Shown piece after piece: positions 44,840-56,689 of a stretch of DNA of 64,000 nt (position 1 is its first letter; each line of letters begins with the position of its first letter). The stretch is from positions 39,136,201-39,200,200 of the forward strand of contig OY821774.1 in assembly GCA_963682175.1 (NCBI GenBank), written 5' to 3'. Under the pieces are notes generated by a model. The model was given only the letters and a program-made list of their open reading frames with translations. It was not told where the DNA came from and did not search any database. Both the position numbers and the translations under genes were made by a program. This stretch comes from Triglochin maritima (taxonomy: Eukaryota > Streptophyta > Magnoliopsida > Alismatales > Juncaginaceae).

Positions 44840-45545
44840 TTCGGTCGACCAGACAAGGTGTTTCGTTCGACCGGATTGTTGTGTTGCAAGTTTTTGCTAA
44901 ATTTCTCTCTCTGTCGGTCAACCGAATTATGCCTTCTGTTAAACCGACTTGTTTTGTTGTGATGTTTTTATTTTCTGGTTTTTGTCGGTCGACCACTTCA
45001 TATGCGTGGTTCGACCGATAGCCTTCTGATCGATCTAATCCTTAAGTTCACTTAAGTGATCGGTCAAACTATTTGTCCTTCGGTCGACCGTGGCAGTGTG
45101 TCGGTCGACCGCGTGTATTTTTTGTCCGATCGAAAATCACCAGGCCTTGTCTATCTTTATCTCCTTACTTGCTAGGTCGACCGTCTGGCTTATTTCGTCC
45201 GACCGAATATGTCCAGTACGAGCCAAGTTTTTCATCTTTAATCTCTCAATCGACCGACTGACGTGTTTCGTCCTACCGGATCTCTCCAGTAATTGCCCAG
45301 GTTCTTCTCTTTTACCTTTCTGGTCGACCCACTCGCTCACGTCGTCCGACCGTTTTTATCCAGACGCTGCGAGATGACTTATTTTAACTATCCGGTATAC
45401 CGAAGTACCCGAGCGGTCGACCGTTTCTATCGTTTCAGCACCTTTTTAGGATAATTTCTGGGGTCAATCTTCATTTTTACTCTCCCACCTTCAAACCCTA
45501 GCTGCCGCCCCTCATTTTTACTCTCCCTCCGGTCGACCGCCCGTC
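44840..45545 (+). promoter_or_regulatory. Second GGTCGACC dyad cluster, between pol and the extra ORF
   Basis: I count eight exact GGTCGACC and many variants (GGTCAACCG, GGTATACCG, GTCCGACCG, GTTAAACCG). At least ten pairs have starts 20-22 bp apart. It lies immediately after the pol stop (44770) and ends about 120 bp before the extra ORF start (45664). It resembles the U3 cluster in pattern, though I see no long shared sequence between the two. Confidence 0.75.
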
Positions 45546-45663
45546 CATTCCGATCGTCCAACTCCCATTTTTCTTCCATCATTCGACCCTCTTGCCTTCC
45601 TCCACCCATCTCCACCCTCATTTTCGTGTTCTCCACCATCCTCTTCAAATGGGTCACTGAAAG

Positions 45664-46914
45664 ATGTCCATCACCAAGAAACGTGGTACTCCGGAGGAGG
45701 TCACCGAACGTCCAACGAAAAGAAACAAGACTCCCAACCCTCGTCTCCTCATGCTTCGGCTCCTCCGATTCAACCTTTGCTTCATTTCTATCCGGTCGAC
45801 GATGACGCTCAAAAGGCGTGGGATGACGTCTTCTAGGTTGCCACTTTCATCCCGTGCCGCAAGGTTGAGGTAGTGGATTTTGCAAACTTCTCCTTAAAAT
45901 CCTACTTAGATGCAAATAGGCTCACTTTCTCTCACACGACTATTGTATCCAAACCTTACTATCCTTTCTTAGTGCAACAATTCTATTGCAATCTTAGAAA
46001 AGTCCTAAATCGGTACGTCTTAACTACCATGATCAATGGGATTGAATATAGGATTTCACCAGAATTGTTGTCTGAAACTCTAGGTTTCGAGTCGAGGGGT
46101 ACTCACATTTATCCTCAAGGTGCTCTCCCCGGTACCTAGGTTGAGAAAATGGTTGATGAGTGGTATGTCATTCCACCAGCATGGGTAAACGGTCGATTTA
46201 AACACAATGCATCTCTTTTACATCCTTTACCCCGGATTCTTGCCCAAATCGTCTCTTACAACCTCTATCCCAAAATTGGTCACCACAATGAGGTATCTAA
46301 TAAGGCGTTTATGTGCATCTATTGCATTTATAAGAAAATTTTGGTTGATTGGCCTCATTTCATGATCTTGCATATGTGTCATCGGAGTGGGTCTTATCTT
46401 CCATACCCTATGTGGCAATCTGTCTTGTTTGCTCATTGGAAGATAGATGTCGATGCATTTCCTTCTATGGTCTACAAGTTTCCCATTGTAAGACTACTCT
46501 GTCCAAGATGAAGTCTATTGTCATTCCATCTCCACCTCATTCCTCTAACGAGGGATCCGATGAAGAAGAAGAAGAAGAAGAAGAAGAAGAAGAGACTGAA
46601 GATCCTAGGTGGATGCCTCGTCATGCTACGCATAACTCGAGCTCTTGGTGGGGTGAGGGAGACAACGAGGCATGGTCTCAAGGACAGTGGTCAGCTTCTT
46701 GTTCTATTGATCTCCGTCGTTTCAGCATCTGTCTGACCAAGTTGGTGCCTTCTAAGCCTCCATGTTTGCTCGTCTTGATGCTATTGAGGTTTCCTCCAAC
46801 CCTCGATATGATGAACTCCAGTCGATCGCTTCTGCCTCCTCTGCTCAGCTTAATCACATAGAAGCTTCTCTTGACTCCATTTCTTCGATGCTTCGTGATC
46901 AGAGGCTTGGTTGA
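45664..46914 (+). pseudogene. Extra ORF of the SIRE-like element, plant transposon protein type
   Basis: It starts MSITKKRGTPEEVTERP with a basic N-terminus and then shifts frame once. After stops near 45830 and 46137 it reads VQQFYCNLRKVLNRYVL and WYVIPPAWVNGRFKHNASLL, ending the first domain near 46511. The pattern fits the putative plant transposon protein domain found in other plant retroelement ORFs (family known, function unknown). After another shift a Glu run (nine or more, from a GAA repeat near 46562) and a helical C-terminus (LDAIEVSSNPRYDELQSI) run to 46914. It has no env-like membrane segment that I can see. Broken but recognisable throughout. Confidence 0.72.
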
Positions 46915-47350
46915 TTTTGTGTTCTTTTGTGTTGACTTTGTATTGTCTTTCAGTTGCTTTGAACTTCATGTCGTGCTATTTTTGCTTTGAACGTTGCCTA
47001 TTGTTGCATTATTGCCTTGACCTTATTGTTGTATTTGTTTTCGACTTTGTTTTTGGGTTGTAATGTTATGGATCCTATTTTGAATGCATTGTTATGATTT
47101 CCGTTATTGTTTCTTTTTGGCTAAATTGTTTCGCTTCCGTTATTCTATCTCATGATAAAGCCTAATTGAATATCATATTGTTTCATGAGTATTATCTTTT
47201 TGATTTTGCCAAAGGGGAACAAATATATACATGTTATAGATAGGGGGAGCTATTAGATAGGGGGAGCATTAAAAATTGTTTATTGATGATAAATCTTGAA
47301 ATCAAACATGTATTTACATTGATAGGCTGTCATCATCAAAAAAGGGAGAT
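46915..47350 (+). other. SIRE-like 3' untranslated region and purine tract
   Basis: T-rich, no gene. Two GGGGGAGC words lie near 47227-47268, and the purine tract AAAAGGGAGAT abuts the LTR. Confidence 0.7.
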
Positions 47351-48052
47351 TGTTGGCTTTTTGGCTAATAATCGTTAATCTATTTTGATGATTAATAAAT
47401 ATATTAATAAACACTTGTACTATCTTAGTATCATCGCTTGCATATATTGTATTCTCGAACAGTTCAGGAACCAAGTTTAACTTAACAAAAGAAATGAAGA
47501 ATGAAGAGTAGATAGGTTTTACAATTCTTGTATATAGGCTTCAATGTAGCTTGACACTTGAAATTGATGTTTAATTGCATTGCATAACCCTTAGGAAACC
47601 CATAGAAGTCTCACAATCAAATACATCTATTTTTGACTTCAATAGGAAATCATCAAAACACATTAAACCCTTAGAACAAGATTTCTGTGCAAAACCGGTC
47701 GACCGGTAGAACCATCTGTTCGACCGGATTTCACCAGAGAACGTCAGTCAGCAATTTATCTCTTTAACGTCGACCAAATTCTTACTTTCGTTCGACCGAT
47801 TCTATATCTGGTTTTCCTGTCTACAATCGGTCGACCGACATACCTCTTTCGTTCAACCATTTATCCTTTGTCAACCAATAGGATTTAGTTCATCCGATTC
47901 AAATCTTTTAGCCTATCAGCAGTTGACACGTGTCCTGGTTAGTGTGACTTCCGGTCGACCGAAACTTCATTTTGTTCGATCGATTGCATTTCCATATTCA
48001 TCTTAAATATGACCGATATACTTGTCGTATATACCAACGGTCGTATACACAA
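47351..48052 (+). repeat. SIRE-like 3' LTR, truncated
   Basis: It matches the 5' LTR from TGTTGGCTTTTTGGC to GTCGTATACACA and then stops at the border of fragment D. It keeps the first part of the dyad cluster (47697-47965). One GGTCGACC there has lost a base (AACGTCGACC). Confidence 0.9.
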
Positions 48053-49945
48053 ACTCTCACCAGGTCGTATGAAATTAGGGGTATTAGGGAGCTTTTGCTC
48101 CACCAAAGATGAGTCCTCAAGAGGCATAACATTAAGATCATGTGGCTCGAGGGCCGCGGGACAAAAAGATAATGCACAATATTGTGCTGACTCATAATGA
48201 AATTGGTTCATGCTATTCTCCATTTGGATTGAATCCCTCACCAAGTGATCGTGAATTGAAACCCCAAGTCCCTTAGACTGGTTAGGAGTTTGACTTTGCA
48301 AGATTGTGTTTTGAATTTGTGGATGTGGTGCTGGTTCGATATCAAAAGATAAATTCTCATGTTGACAAGAAATGTCACCCTCCTCACGTTCACTTATTTG
48401 TTGCGTCGTCTGACTCACTTGCATTGACAGATTGTGCAAGGAATTTTGAATGGTTTCCATGAACGTTAGGAGACTTTTGTTTAAAGGAATCATGTATGCG
48501 GTCAATTGTTAGGCTCAAGTCCGAATTTTGGAGATTTTGGGGTTGGGTGTTGATGGGTTGAGAATTAGTCCAATGATTGGGAGTGGGGTGTTAGTAAAAT
48601 TTTGGGTATTCGGGAGGGGGATACTGAGGTGGGCATGAAGTATGATACTCAAGATTTCTAAAGTTACCCCATGAATATGTCCTCCCTGAGTAAGACATGA
48701 ATGTGTATGGGTCATAATGAGTACTTTGGGGAAAAGCATCATTATATTTGGGTTTGGGAGGAACATATGAACACTCATCGAACACCTGACCACTTAAACC
48801 ATTCTGGTCATCTGACGTGGCTTCTAGAACCACCAATCAAGTCAAACCCTCTACCGAACGCATGAAAGTGGCCAAAGTTTCTTGAAATGTCTCAGTTTGT
48901 TGACCAACATACGATCTGACACAACTATATAGTGGTCTAGCAGTCGATACCTCTATCATATTACCCCAATCTGAAGACTGCTCAGCTACACAATTAAAAT
49001 GTTCACAACAATGCTGGGTGTTTGTCTGAGGCACCATAGGATGTCAGGGTTCCGTATCAGGGAGAATAGTCATGGTCCCAACAATAAACTGGTCGCCCAG
49101 GTAACCATCCATCTCGACAAAGTACTCTCGAGTCGACCACTCTCACCGCCACGAGGCCAAGCTCGTAAAAAGTGCTTAACCCTAAAACACTTCTAAAGAG
49201 TGTAAAGGGGAGGAGACTAGAACGTAGAAGTAGGTGAGAAGAAGATGACTCAGATGAGAATGAAAGAATCCCTAAAGCTAGTGTGGGTAGTGGGTGAGGG
49301 TAGAAATCTAGTCTAGCAAACATGGCTCAGATAGCCTAAGGTCACTATAGGTACTTACAGCTAGACGACGCCTAACTACGAGGTCACGCGGCCTCAACAC
49401 GCCTCACATCCCTACGACAAAGACCACAGAGCCCCGCAAGTGAGCCAAGATCCTGAGGTACCGTCTCTCCTGTTATCAACAAAGTGGGCGACGCCGATCA
49501 GGCCATGACGGTTGTGGCTGGATCACTCACCTAATGCGCCCGAGTCCTAGTGGCCAATGTATACTTGATTTAGATTAAGGCTTCACTTGAGTATGGTTTG
49601 TGGGGCTAAGAGAGGGGTGATAAAATCCCCCCACCTTATCTTGAAGACGATAGGTGGTACCCCTTAAAGATATTTTGAATTCTTAGGCTAGCAAGCAACT
49701 CACCAAACAATCACTCACATCACTCTTGTTCCAATGGACCTTACTAACTAATGCATGCTCTAACCATGCATAAATGAGAGAACGGGTGCACGTACCTTAT
49801 GCCAACAATCGACAACAAGAAATTTAAGCAAAGTAAAGACAACATGCGAGCAAGGTCTACAGATGATGCCTAACCTAGATAGCAATTGATATAATCTTTT
49901 GCTTTGAGTTTTAGGGTCCAAGTTGTCTTAACAAGGGGTCATGTT
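48053..49945 (-). mobile_element. Fragment D: leader and partial gag of a C-related element, minus strand
   Basis: Read on the minus strand, 49935 to about 49060 follows the leader of element C (compare 8590-9250). Next comes a short frame (49037-48837) and a Pro/Asn-rich gag tail (48836-48515). From 48505 on, LSMQVSQTTQQISEREEG matches the gag end of A and C (QVSQLAQ-type, EREKG). The gag core and zinc knuckle are absent, so a large deletion or a different non-autonomous form lies here. Stops separate the pieces. Both ends are truncated. Confidence 0.75.
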
Positions 49946-51239
49946 AGCAAATGAATTGCTGACACATAAATAGAGCATGCATGGCATCACAAGTGGACTT
50001 AAATGAAGCAAAATAGACCTCTCTCTCATGCAGAAGGACACATCTGCAAGAGGGAAGGACCTGGATGTAAGCCCGAATGGACCAAATAGCAAACTGAGAA
50101 ACTTCACACCATCATGAGAAGTATTTTGGTAATTAGATTCGGGCCCAGACTCCAATAACCGATCTGAGTGCCCCCCACGTGAAGAATTAAAGTACTAAAG
50201 CATATCTCCGAAATCAGATCTGATCCAAGAAAAAGTGGCCACTAATTGACGGTCCCTTTTGATCTGGATCTGACCCGGCTTCCCGTGATTGTTTATTATG
50301 TTGTTTGTATCCATTTGTACAAGTTTTATTAGTCCCACATCGGGGGATTATCCCCAATTCCTTTTTCATGTGCATAAATAGAACTATTCTTCCTCCTTTG
50401 TAATCCAAGCATTGCTTGGTGTCTATTATCTCTACTTAGAGTAAAACCTTAGAGCAAAACTCGGGTAGAGAAGAATGTTGCTTGTAATGTGAGTTATTAA
50501 TAAAATAATACTTCTTAGTTAGTTCTCATGTTGTTTCTTTTTGCATGTTTAGCTTAGTTCTGTTTCCTTAATCACATTATAATTAGTAAAATGTCTTCTT
50601 TCCTAAATACAATTGTTAGCTTGATGTGTAGTGAGTAGTTCCATCACCCTTCGGGGGTGGAGATGATGTTATACATGTAATAAAGAATGGGAATGAATGC
50701 TATGTTATACAATATTTGATGAATGTGAATGTATGATTGTTTGTTTAAAAGAGAATACTTAACTTGATGGGTTTTGTCATAATCAGTAGGTACTTCTCAT
50801 ACTTTTTTAGGTTCTTAATAACCAACTTGTTTATGCTCATGTTAATCAATTAGGTTAGTGATTGGTATGATAGATTTTGCCACAACCATTAATTACTTCC
50901 TATGCATGAAAATACAACCTAACTTGTCCCTTATTCAATGCATTATTCACCACCTTATTACATATGTACACACTCCACCCCTTGGGGGTTTTGTTCCTGA
51001 ATTTCAGCTTGCTTTGATAGTTACTTAGTTTAGTTTCGAGTCTTCTCGTGCTTTCATCTTCCTTGTTCGTTGCTTGCTAGTTTAGTGCAGCTTAATTTAG
51101 TTTAATCAATTTCTTCTTCCCTTTATTTTCTACTCGATTTCTGAAAAACCAGAGTTGACACACCTCCATGTGGGCTCGACCCGTACTTACCACCTCCTAA
51201 CTGACGTCGTGCACTTGCGGTTAAACTTAATTTTAATCA
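49946..51239 (+). repeat. Fragment E: C-related LTR, plus strand, 5' truncated
   Basis: It follows the C LTR from the GGAC array (49995, 50015, 50036, 50057, 50079) through a degenerate palindrome (near 50236), the USE and a TATA-like box, the TAGTTCCATCACCCTTCGGG block and GCACTTGCGG, and ends TTTTAATCA at 51239. It meets D in opposite orientation. Confidence 0.8.
50332..50380 (+). promoter_or_regulatory. USE and TATA-like box of LTR E
   Basis: GTCCCACATCG (50332-50342) is again a perfect USE match, and CATAAATA (50373-50380) follows with 30 bp between. Confidence 0.6.
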
Positions 51240-52119
51240 ACTACTCTCTACTCATCTCTAAACTAAAGAAAACATAAAAACAACTCAAAACAATAATGCA
51301 AAATTCAGAAAACTAGATGAAGGAAAACAAGCAAAAAGGAAATGGCATCAATGGAAAGACATCTGGATAAAGAACATGAAACAAAAACTTGATTAAGAAA
51401 TGAAAACATACAAGGCTTGCTTCTTTTCTCCTCTACACTACTAAACAAGAAATAAAATCTACTCTACTAAACAAGAAATGAAACTAACCTAAGGAGGAGA
51501 GGGAGGAAGCAAAAGATATGAGGCATTACACATGTATTTATAGAAGATTAGAGGGTTTGGATGGATCTGAGTGCAATCGGACGACTATAAATCAGATCTG
51601 GAGGTTGCATATTTCTTTAACCCGACAACCCGACCCACCACAGAAATCTGACAGCCAAACGCTTAACCGCATCCATTAGTGGCGGAGTTTAATCCTCCAC
51701 TGGCGGATCATTTTTCTCTGATCGTTTCCAAATTTTGACCACAACTTTAGTTAACATAATAAACACATGGGGTGCGCCCAGAGCTGTTGGTTCGAGCCCA
51801 TTTGGTTTTAATTGGTTAATTACTACTCAGGTTCAGGAGATTCTGGACTTTTGCAACCAACATATTTTTCTTTACACTTAAGTACCTTTGGGTTTTCACT
51901 TGGGTCCTTCCTGAGTTACAATCAAGTCCTTGGGCATTACAAATAGGTCCAGAACCTTCCAAATCAGTCCATTCTTCTTGTGTTTAGGTCTTTTTCTCTT
52001 CATTTCTCATATTTATTGCTAAACCCTGAAACACATCGAACAAACACTGAAGTAGCACAAATATTAGGTAAAATAAAGGATATATAGCATGAATGCAATG
52101 TATGATGTGCTACTAATCA
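51240..52119 (-). repeat. Fragment F: A-related LTR, minus strand, end truncated
   Basis: On the minus strand it starts TGATTAGTAGCACATC at 52119. It holds the GGAC array (four or five units 20-22 bp apart, about 52000-51880), an inverted GTGG/CCAC pair near 51680 and a TATA box (TATTTATA on the plus strand, near 51535). The last part of the LTR, where GCACTTGCGG would be, is missing at the border with E. Confidence 0.72.
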
Positions 52120-52535
52120 ATACATTGACGGTACCTATCCGTTAGTGTAAGACATCGTCCATTGGTGTCATGCTACACCAACGGATACACATCTGTCTTA
52201 CGTCGGTATTGCGCAACTCCGACGGATATTCGTCGTCAATGTTTATTTTGACGCGAACTTTTCTGCCAAAATATTTCTCCTTGTTTCGTCACCTCCAATA
52301 ACACCGACAGACAGTTAACGACAAATATATACTCTGACGGCAAGCCATGTACATCGATGGAATAATCTTGTTGGTGAGTAATATATATGACCTACACTGA
52401 CGGAAACATCCCATCGGTGTACGTCTGTCATGACTAACATCGACGGATATCAGCTGTCGGTGTCTACCGACGATAAAAAACGAAACGACCTACACCGACG
52501 AAGAAGATCCGTCGGTGTAGGCCCTATCCCGAACC
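52120..52535. repeat. CACTA-type subterminal repeats
   Basis: Many short copies in both orientations of a CCGTCGGTGTAGG-like word (for example CTACACCGACG, CATCGGTGTACG, GTCGGTGTCTACCGACG), a pattern typical of CACTA element ends. No CACTA terminus is found at either edge. Confidence 0.65.
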
Positions 52536-52984
52536 TGAAAGAGTTTGTTTGCTTGTCCTGGGTTCTGCTTTTCCCTGTTCAAACAAATATATCGTCGCAA
52601 TTCAATTCAATCGTCAATCACAATTCACTCATTACAACTCAAACATTCATAACTCACAAATTCATAACTCAAACAATCATACATTCGCAATTCAATTGTC
52701 ATTTACTTCAAAGATTTAAAAATCATATTTCAAGATTTCATACACCACCAAACTTATAAACTCTAAAGTAAAAGTTGTGGTTTCATTGAAAATGATTAAC
52801 AATTCCAAAGTAAAAATACTTAAAATAAACATAATCAAACAACATTCACACTAAATCTTATTAAATTGGTGGCGGAGGTGGTGTGCAAATAGATGTAACA
52901 TTAAAATCTTGTACAATTTAAACATTATACACTAATATTATAATGCATATAAATTAATTTAGTAATGTAAAACTTATTAAATTA
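52536..52984. other. AT-rich interior of the CACTA fragment
   Basis: No gene. Many repeats of ATTCATAACTCA and CAATTCA type words. A GGTGGCGGAGGTGGTG stretch lies near 52866. Confidence 0.5.
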
Positions 52985-53440
52985 GAAATATATTACCTCA
53001 CAACTATAACCCCCTTCTCTATCAACTGCTTCATCAATGACTCCATGTTTGCGAAGCCACCGACGGTGTCCTAAATAAACATTCTTGCCACTGTTCTTTA
53101 GATAAATGGAAGAAGTATCTTTCATATAGTACGGACATGTCATATACCCTCTAGTCATCCAACCACTCAAATTAGTATACGCAGGAAAGTCATTTATTGT
53201 CCACAACAAGGCAACTCGGAGCGTGAAATATGACTGACTACAAGCATTATAACTATCTAAACACTCTTCCCAAAGTTCTTTCAGCTCTTCGATAAGTGAT
53301 TGCAAACAAACATCTAGCTTGTTACCAGGATGACTGGGAATGATTAGCGACATCATGAAAAACTAGTGTTTCATGCTCATCCACGGTGGGAGATTATAAG
53401 ACACGAGCATTACTGGTCAAATACTACGTTGCGTCTGACT
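52985..53440 (-). pseudogene. CACTA transposase Tnp2 fragment
   Basis: Read on the minus strand from 53440: PVMLVSYNLPPWMSMKH, a stop, then FFMMSLIIPSHPGNKLDVCL, WTINDFPAYTNLSGWMTRG and GHRRWLRKHG. These are the conserved blocks of the Transposase_21 (Tnp2) family of plant CACTA elements, which cut and join the element ends. At least two stops (a TGA where the family has Trp, and a TAG after MKH) and loss of both ends make it a remnant. It is cut at 53447 by a copia-1-type LTR. Confidence 0.85.
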
Positions 53441-53447
53441 GAATGGT

Positions 53448-53893
53448 TGAAGCTTAAAAGAATGTGTGTTCTAAAAGTGTTCTTTAACATGTCTTTTATT
53501 ATGAATCGATTGTTCAAACATTTTGTTCCTTGATTAATGTATTCCACTTTTGGAAGTGTTAAGGAAGATGTTCTTGATCCTTAACTGTGGAACTCTAAAA
53601 GATAATGGTTTGCATAAATCAAAAGAAATTCACAGTCATGGTAATTAAACATGGAACATTAATTACCGAGATAAGATTGTCATGTTGGTTAAAGGATATT
53701 GCAGCTCTACAATTTTTTTAACAACATGAGTATATGAAATGGAGAATTTTTTTTTCATATATTGAGTAGACCTAATAAATAAACATTATGGAATAGACCA
53801 ATATATTTTCACATGAGAAGTGTATAATTTGATTATTATCAGAAGCTTACGCATATTGATAAAGATATTAGTTGATTATACATAACTTGTGCT
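53448..53893 (+). repeat. copia-1-type LTR, left piece before the MULE
   Basis: It starts TGAAGCTTAAAAGAATGTG and follows the first 0.5 kb of the copia-1 3' LTR (25198 on) with many differences, so it is an older relative. It ends in ACTTGTGCT (53885-53893), the left target duplication of the MULE. Confidence 0.82.
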
Positions 53894-55572
53894 TGAGGGT
53901 GCAAACCAGATATTTTGACTCGAATATATAGTATATCCAAATTTGAATCCGAAATTCATAATTCATTACCAAATTCAAATTCTAATCCGAAATCATAAGA
54001 ACTATTTGAATTCGAATCTTCAAAATTTTGGAATACTAATTGGTATTCGGATATTATCCGAAATTGAATAGAATAAAGCTTCAATTTTAAATTGTTGATA
54101 AACAAAAATAACACGATCTGAACAAACAGGAAAAAGATTTTTTTTAAAATTTCCAATATATACTCTAAAATATTTTCAAGCATACTACATGTTTAAAGGG
54201 CAGCACACAACTGGTTGGGATGAAAGTGGGAATTGCAATGTTAATTTTATAGGGTGTATTGAATCTTGAGAAACAAACTCAGGCGATGTGAAACTAAAGT
54301 TTTGGAGCACCAGGGAAGCAATCTATGTATAACTTTGAACATGCAAGACATGCACAAGCCGAATTTGGTTGACTGGTTAGCGGTGGGTATGTCTTAGTTT
54401 TCGACGCAAGTTCAATTCACCTCAACTACTTTTTCCGTTTTTTTCAAATTTCGACCAAGTAAAAAGTGGGGCAGTGATGTTCGAAGGGTCGTTATACACA
54501 GACGCGGGCGTCCGTGACGCGCCCTACGTGGCACCCAAAAGTTGGCGAGTCAGCATCTAGTCGGATTGCCATGTCACTCTTTCGAAACGCGCCTTAAATT
54601 GTTTTTTTTTGACGCTTTTCGAAGAATGACGGTTGCTTTTCAGATAAGACAGTGGCAGACACCCTACGAACGACGGTTCGGATACCGAGGAAGATAAAAA
54701 AATATCCAGACCGAAAGGGAGAGTTTCTCTTTCTTTCTCGTTGTATTACCTGTGAACGGAGGAAGCGTACCTGTGAACCTTTTCCGGCTTTATTTCTTCC
54801 CGATTAAACGATTATGGATTCTTCGACTCCTGTCGTCGATAGCGAACTTGTCCTAGAACTGGTGGGTCTTTAAATTTTTTTCCCCTGGGTCATTATTTTT
54901 TTTATGAACTTTCGTTTCTTCAATTTTTTGTTTTAGGGAATCACCTACTACTTCCGGGAATCCCGGTGCTCCTAGACGGCCATCCGAAAGCAGTTTGACA
55001 GGATGAAGAAGGTTGAGAAGGAGGTTTTCCGGAGCACCCCTTTTGGTCACTTCCTAAACCTTCCTAAAATTACTACGGACAACGAAATAGTTGGTTGGTT
55101 CGTCGAACACTACGATGCAGAGGAGGTGGGGCTGAGAATAGGATCAGGGGTAGTTCCCCTTACACCGGAATACGTTGCCCTAATTTTAGGGTTACGTGTA
55201 CATGGGAAGACCGTGGTGATGGAACCATTGGGTGTATAGAGGCGAGATGGGGTGAACCTTCACAACACACAACTTTTAGGTCATCTGCTGGCAAGCAGTA
55301 CCATGGGCTACACGGAGGAGTACGTTCGTCTCCTGATTTCTTTCATATTCAACCATTTCTTGTTCTATGATGGAACACTTCGACCGAAGCAATGGTTCAT
55401 GCACCATTTGAGGAACATCAGACGCATAAACAAATACGCATGGGCAAGTGTAGTTCACGAAGCCCTGGTTGGGGGCCTGGAGAAAGCCAGCTTAGAACTG
55501 CAGGAGAGAAGAAAGGCAGGGAACCTCATTATGAGGCAGGGGAACGTCGATGGTTGTGTGGCAATACTACAA

Positions 55573-56187
55573 GTAAGTGTTTTTTGGTTTTATTTTGTCT
55601 GTTCGGATTAAGTGGTGTGTCTGTTCGGATTAAGTTTTCTGTCTGTTTGGAATATGTTGTGTGTCTGTTCGGTCTAAGTTGTGTGTCTGTTTGGTTTATG
55701 TTGTGTGTCTGTTCGGAATAAGTTGTTTGTCTGTTAGGAATAAGTTGTGTTTCTGTTCGAAATATGTTGTGGGTCTGTTCGGATTAAGTGGTGTGTCTGT
55801 TCGGATTTTGTTTTCTGTCTATTTGGAATATGTGTGTGTCTGTTCGGTTTAAGTTGTGTGTATGTTCGGATTAAGTTGTGTTTCTGTTCGTAATATGTTG
55901 TGGGTCTGTTCGGAATAAGTTGTTTGTCTGTTCGGATTAAGTTGTCTATCTGTTCGGAATAAGCTGTCTATTTGTTCGGAATATGTTGAGTGTCTGTTCG
56001 GAATATGTTGTGGGTCTGTTCGGAATAAGTTGTTTGTCTGTTCGGATTAAGTTGTCTGTCTGTTCGGAATAAGTATCTGTCTGTTCGGATTAAGTTGTCT
56101 GTCTGTTTGGATTAAATTGTGTTTATTTAGAATATGAACGTATGTCTGTTGAGTCGTTCTAAACAGTTGATTTTTTTCCATTTGAAG
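55573..56187 (+). repeat. 22-bp minisatellite array in the Ulp1 gene intron
   Basis: About 24 units of a 22-bp repeat (core TGTCTGTTCGGATTAAGTTG on the sense strand) fill the intron between GTAAGT and the TTTGAAG acceptor. Units differ by a few bases. Confidence 0.92.
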
Positions 56188-56689
56188 GTGTGGCTTTGTG
56201 AGAAATTCAAATTGGGGGAGCCCAGAACTGGAGTTTTTCCACGAATGAGAAGTTGGACGGAAATGTTTGGGAAACGATTAACCCTGAGGAAATGGGAGGA
56301 ACGTGGAATTACCTTACCTCAGATTTACAACAGCAAGTTCGACTTGATGGGGGCTCCATCAATGAGTGAAAAGGAGCTGGAACTTATTAGTTCTGTTCGA
56401 ACTCCTGTTCGAAAGGGCTCAGTTTCAATAAGCAGTTTGCCAAGGCTCCAACTGACAGACTGCAACATACCATGTGACCCGCTGCTCCAAGAGTTGGAGC
56501 TGAGTGAGGTGAAGACGAAATGGCTGAGGGCCGAAGCTGCCCTTAAGAAGGCGACAGAAGAGGTTAACGACCTATAGGAAGAACTGAGGATGACCCAGGA
56601 AGAGTGTGGGAGGCTGAGGGAAGAAATTATATATCTTCGAGGGACAGGGACAAGTGAAAATACTGGTGGGGAGAAAGACGAAGATCTAA

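Larger units (their letters stand above)
34964..48052 (+). mobile_element. SIRE-like Ty1/copia element with an extra ORF
   Basis: 5' LTR 34964-36654, Met primer site, gag, pol, an extra ORF after pol, purine tract AAAAGGGAGAT and a truncated 3' LTR (47351-48052). Repeated WVPK words in gag and the pol type fit the SIRE/Maximus group. It is broken by stops, frameshifts and a 3.2-kb insertion in gag. The 3' LTR stops at the junction with fragment D, so the TSD cannot be checked (left flank GAGGT). Confidence 0.88.
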
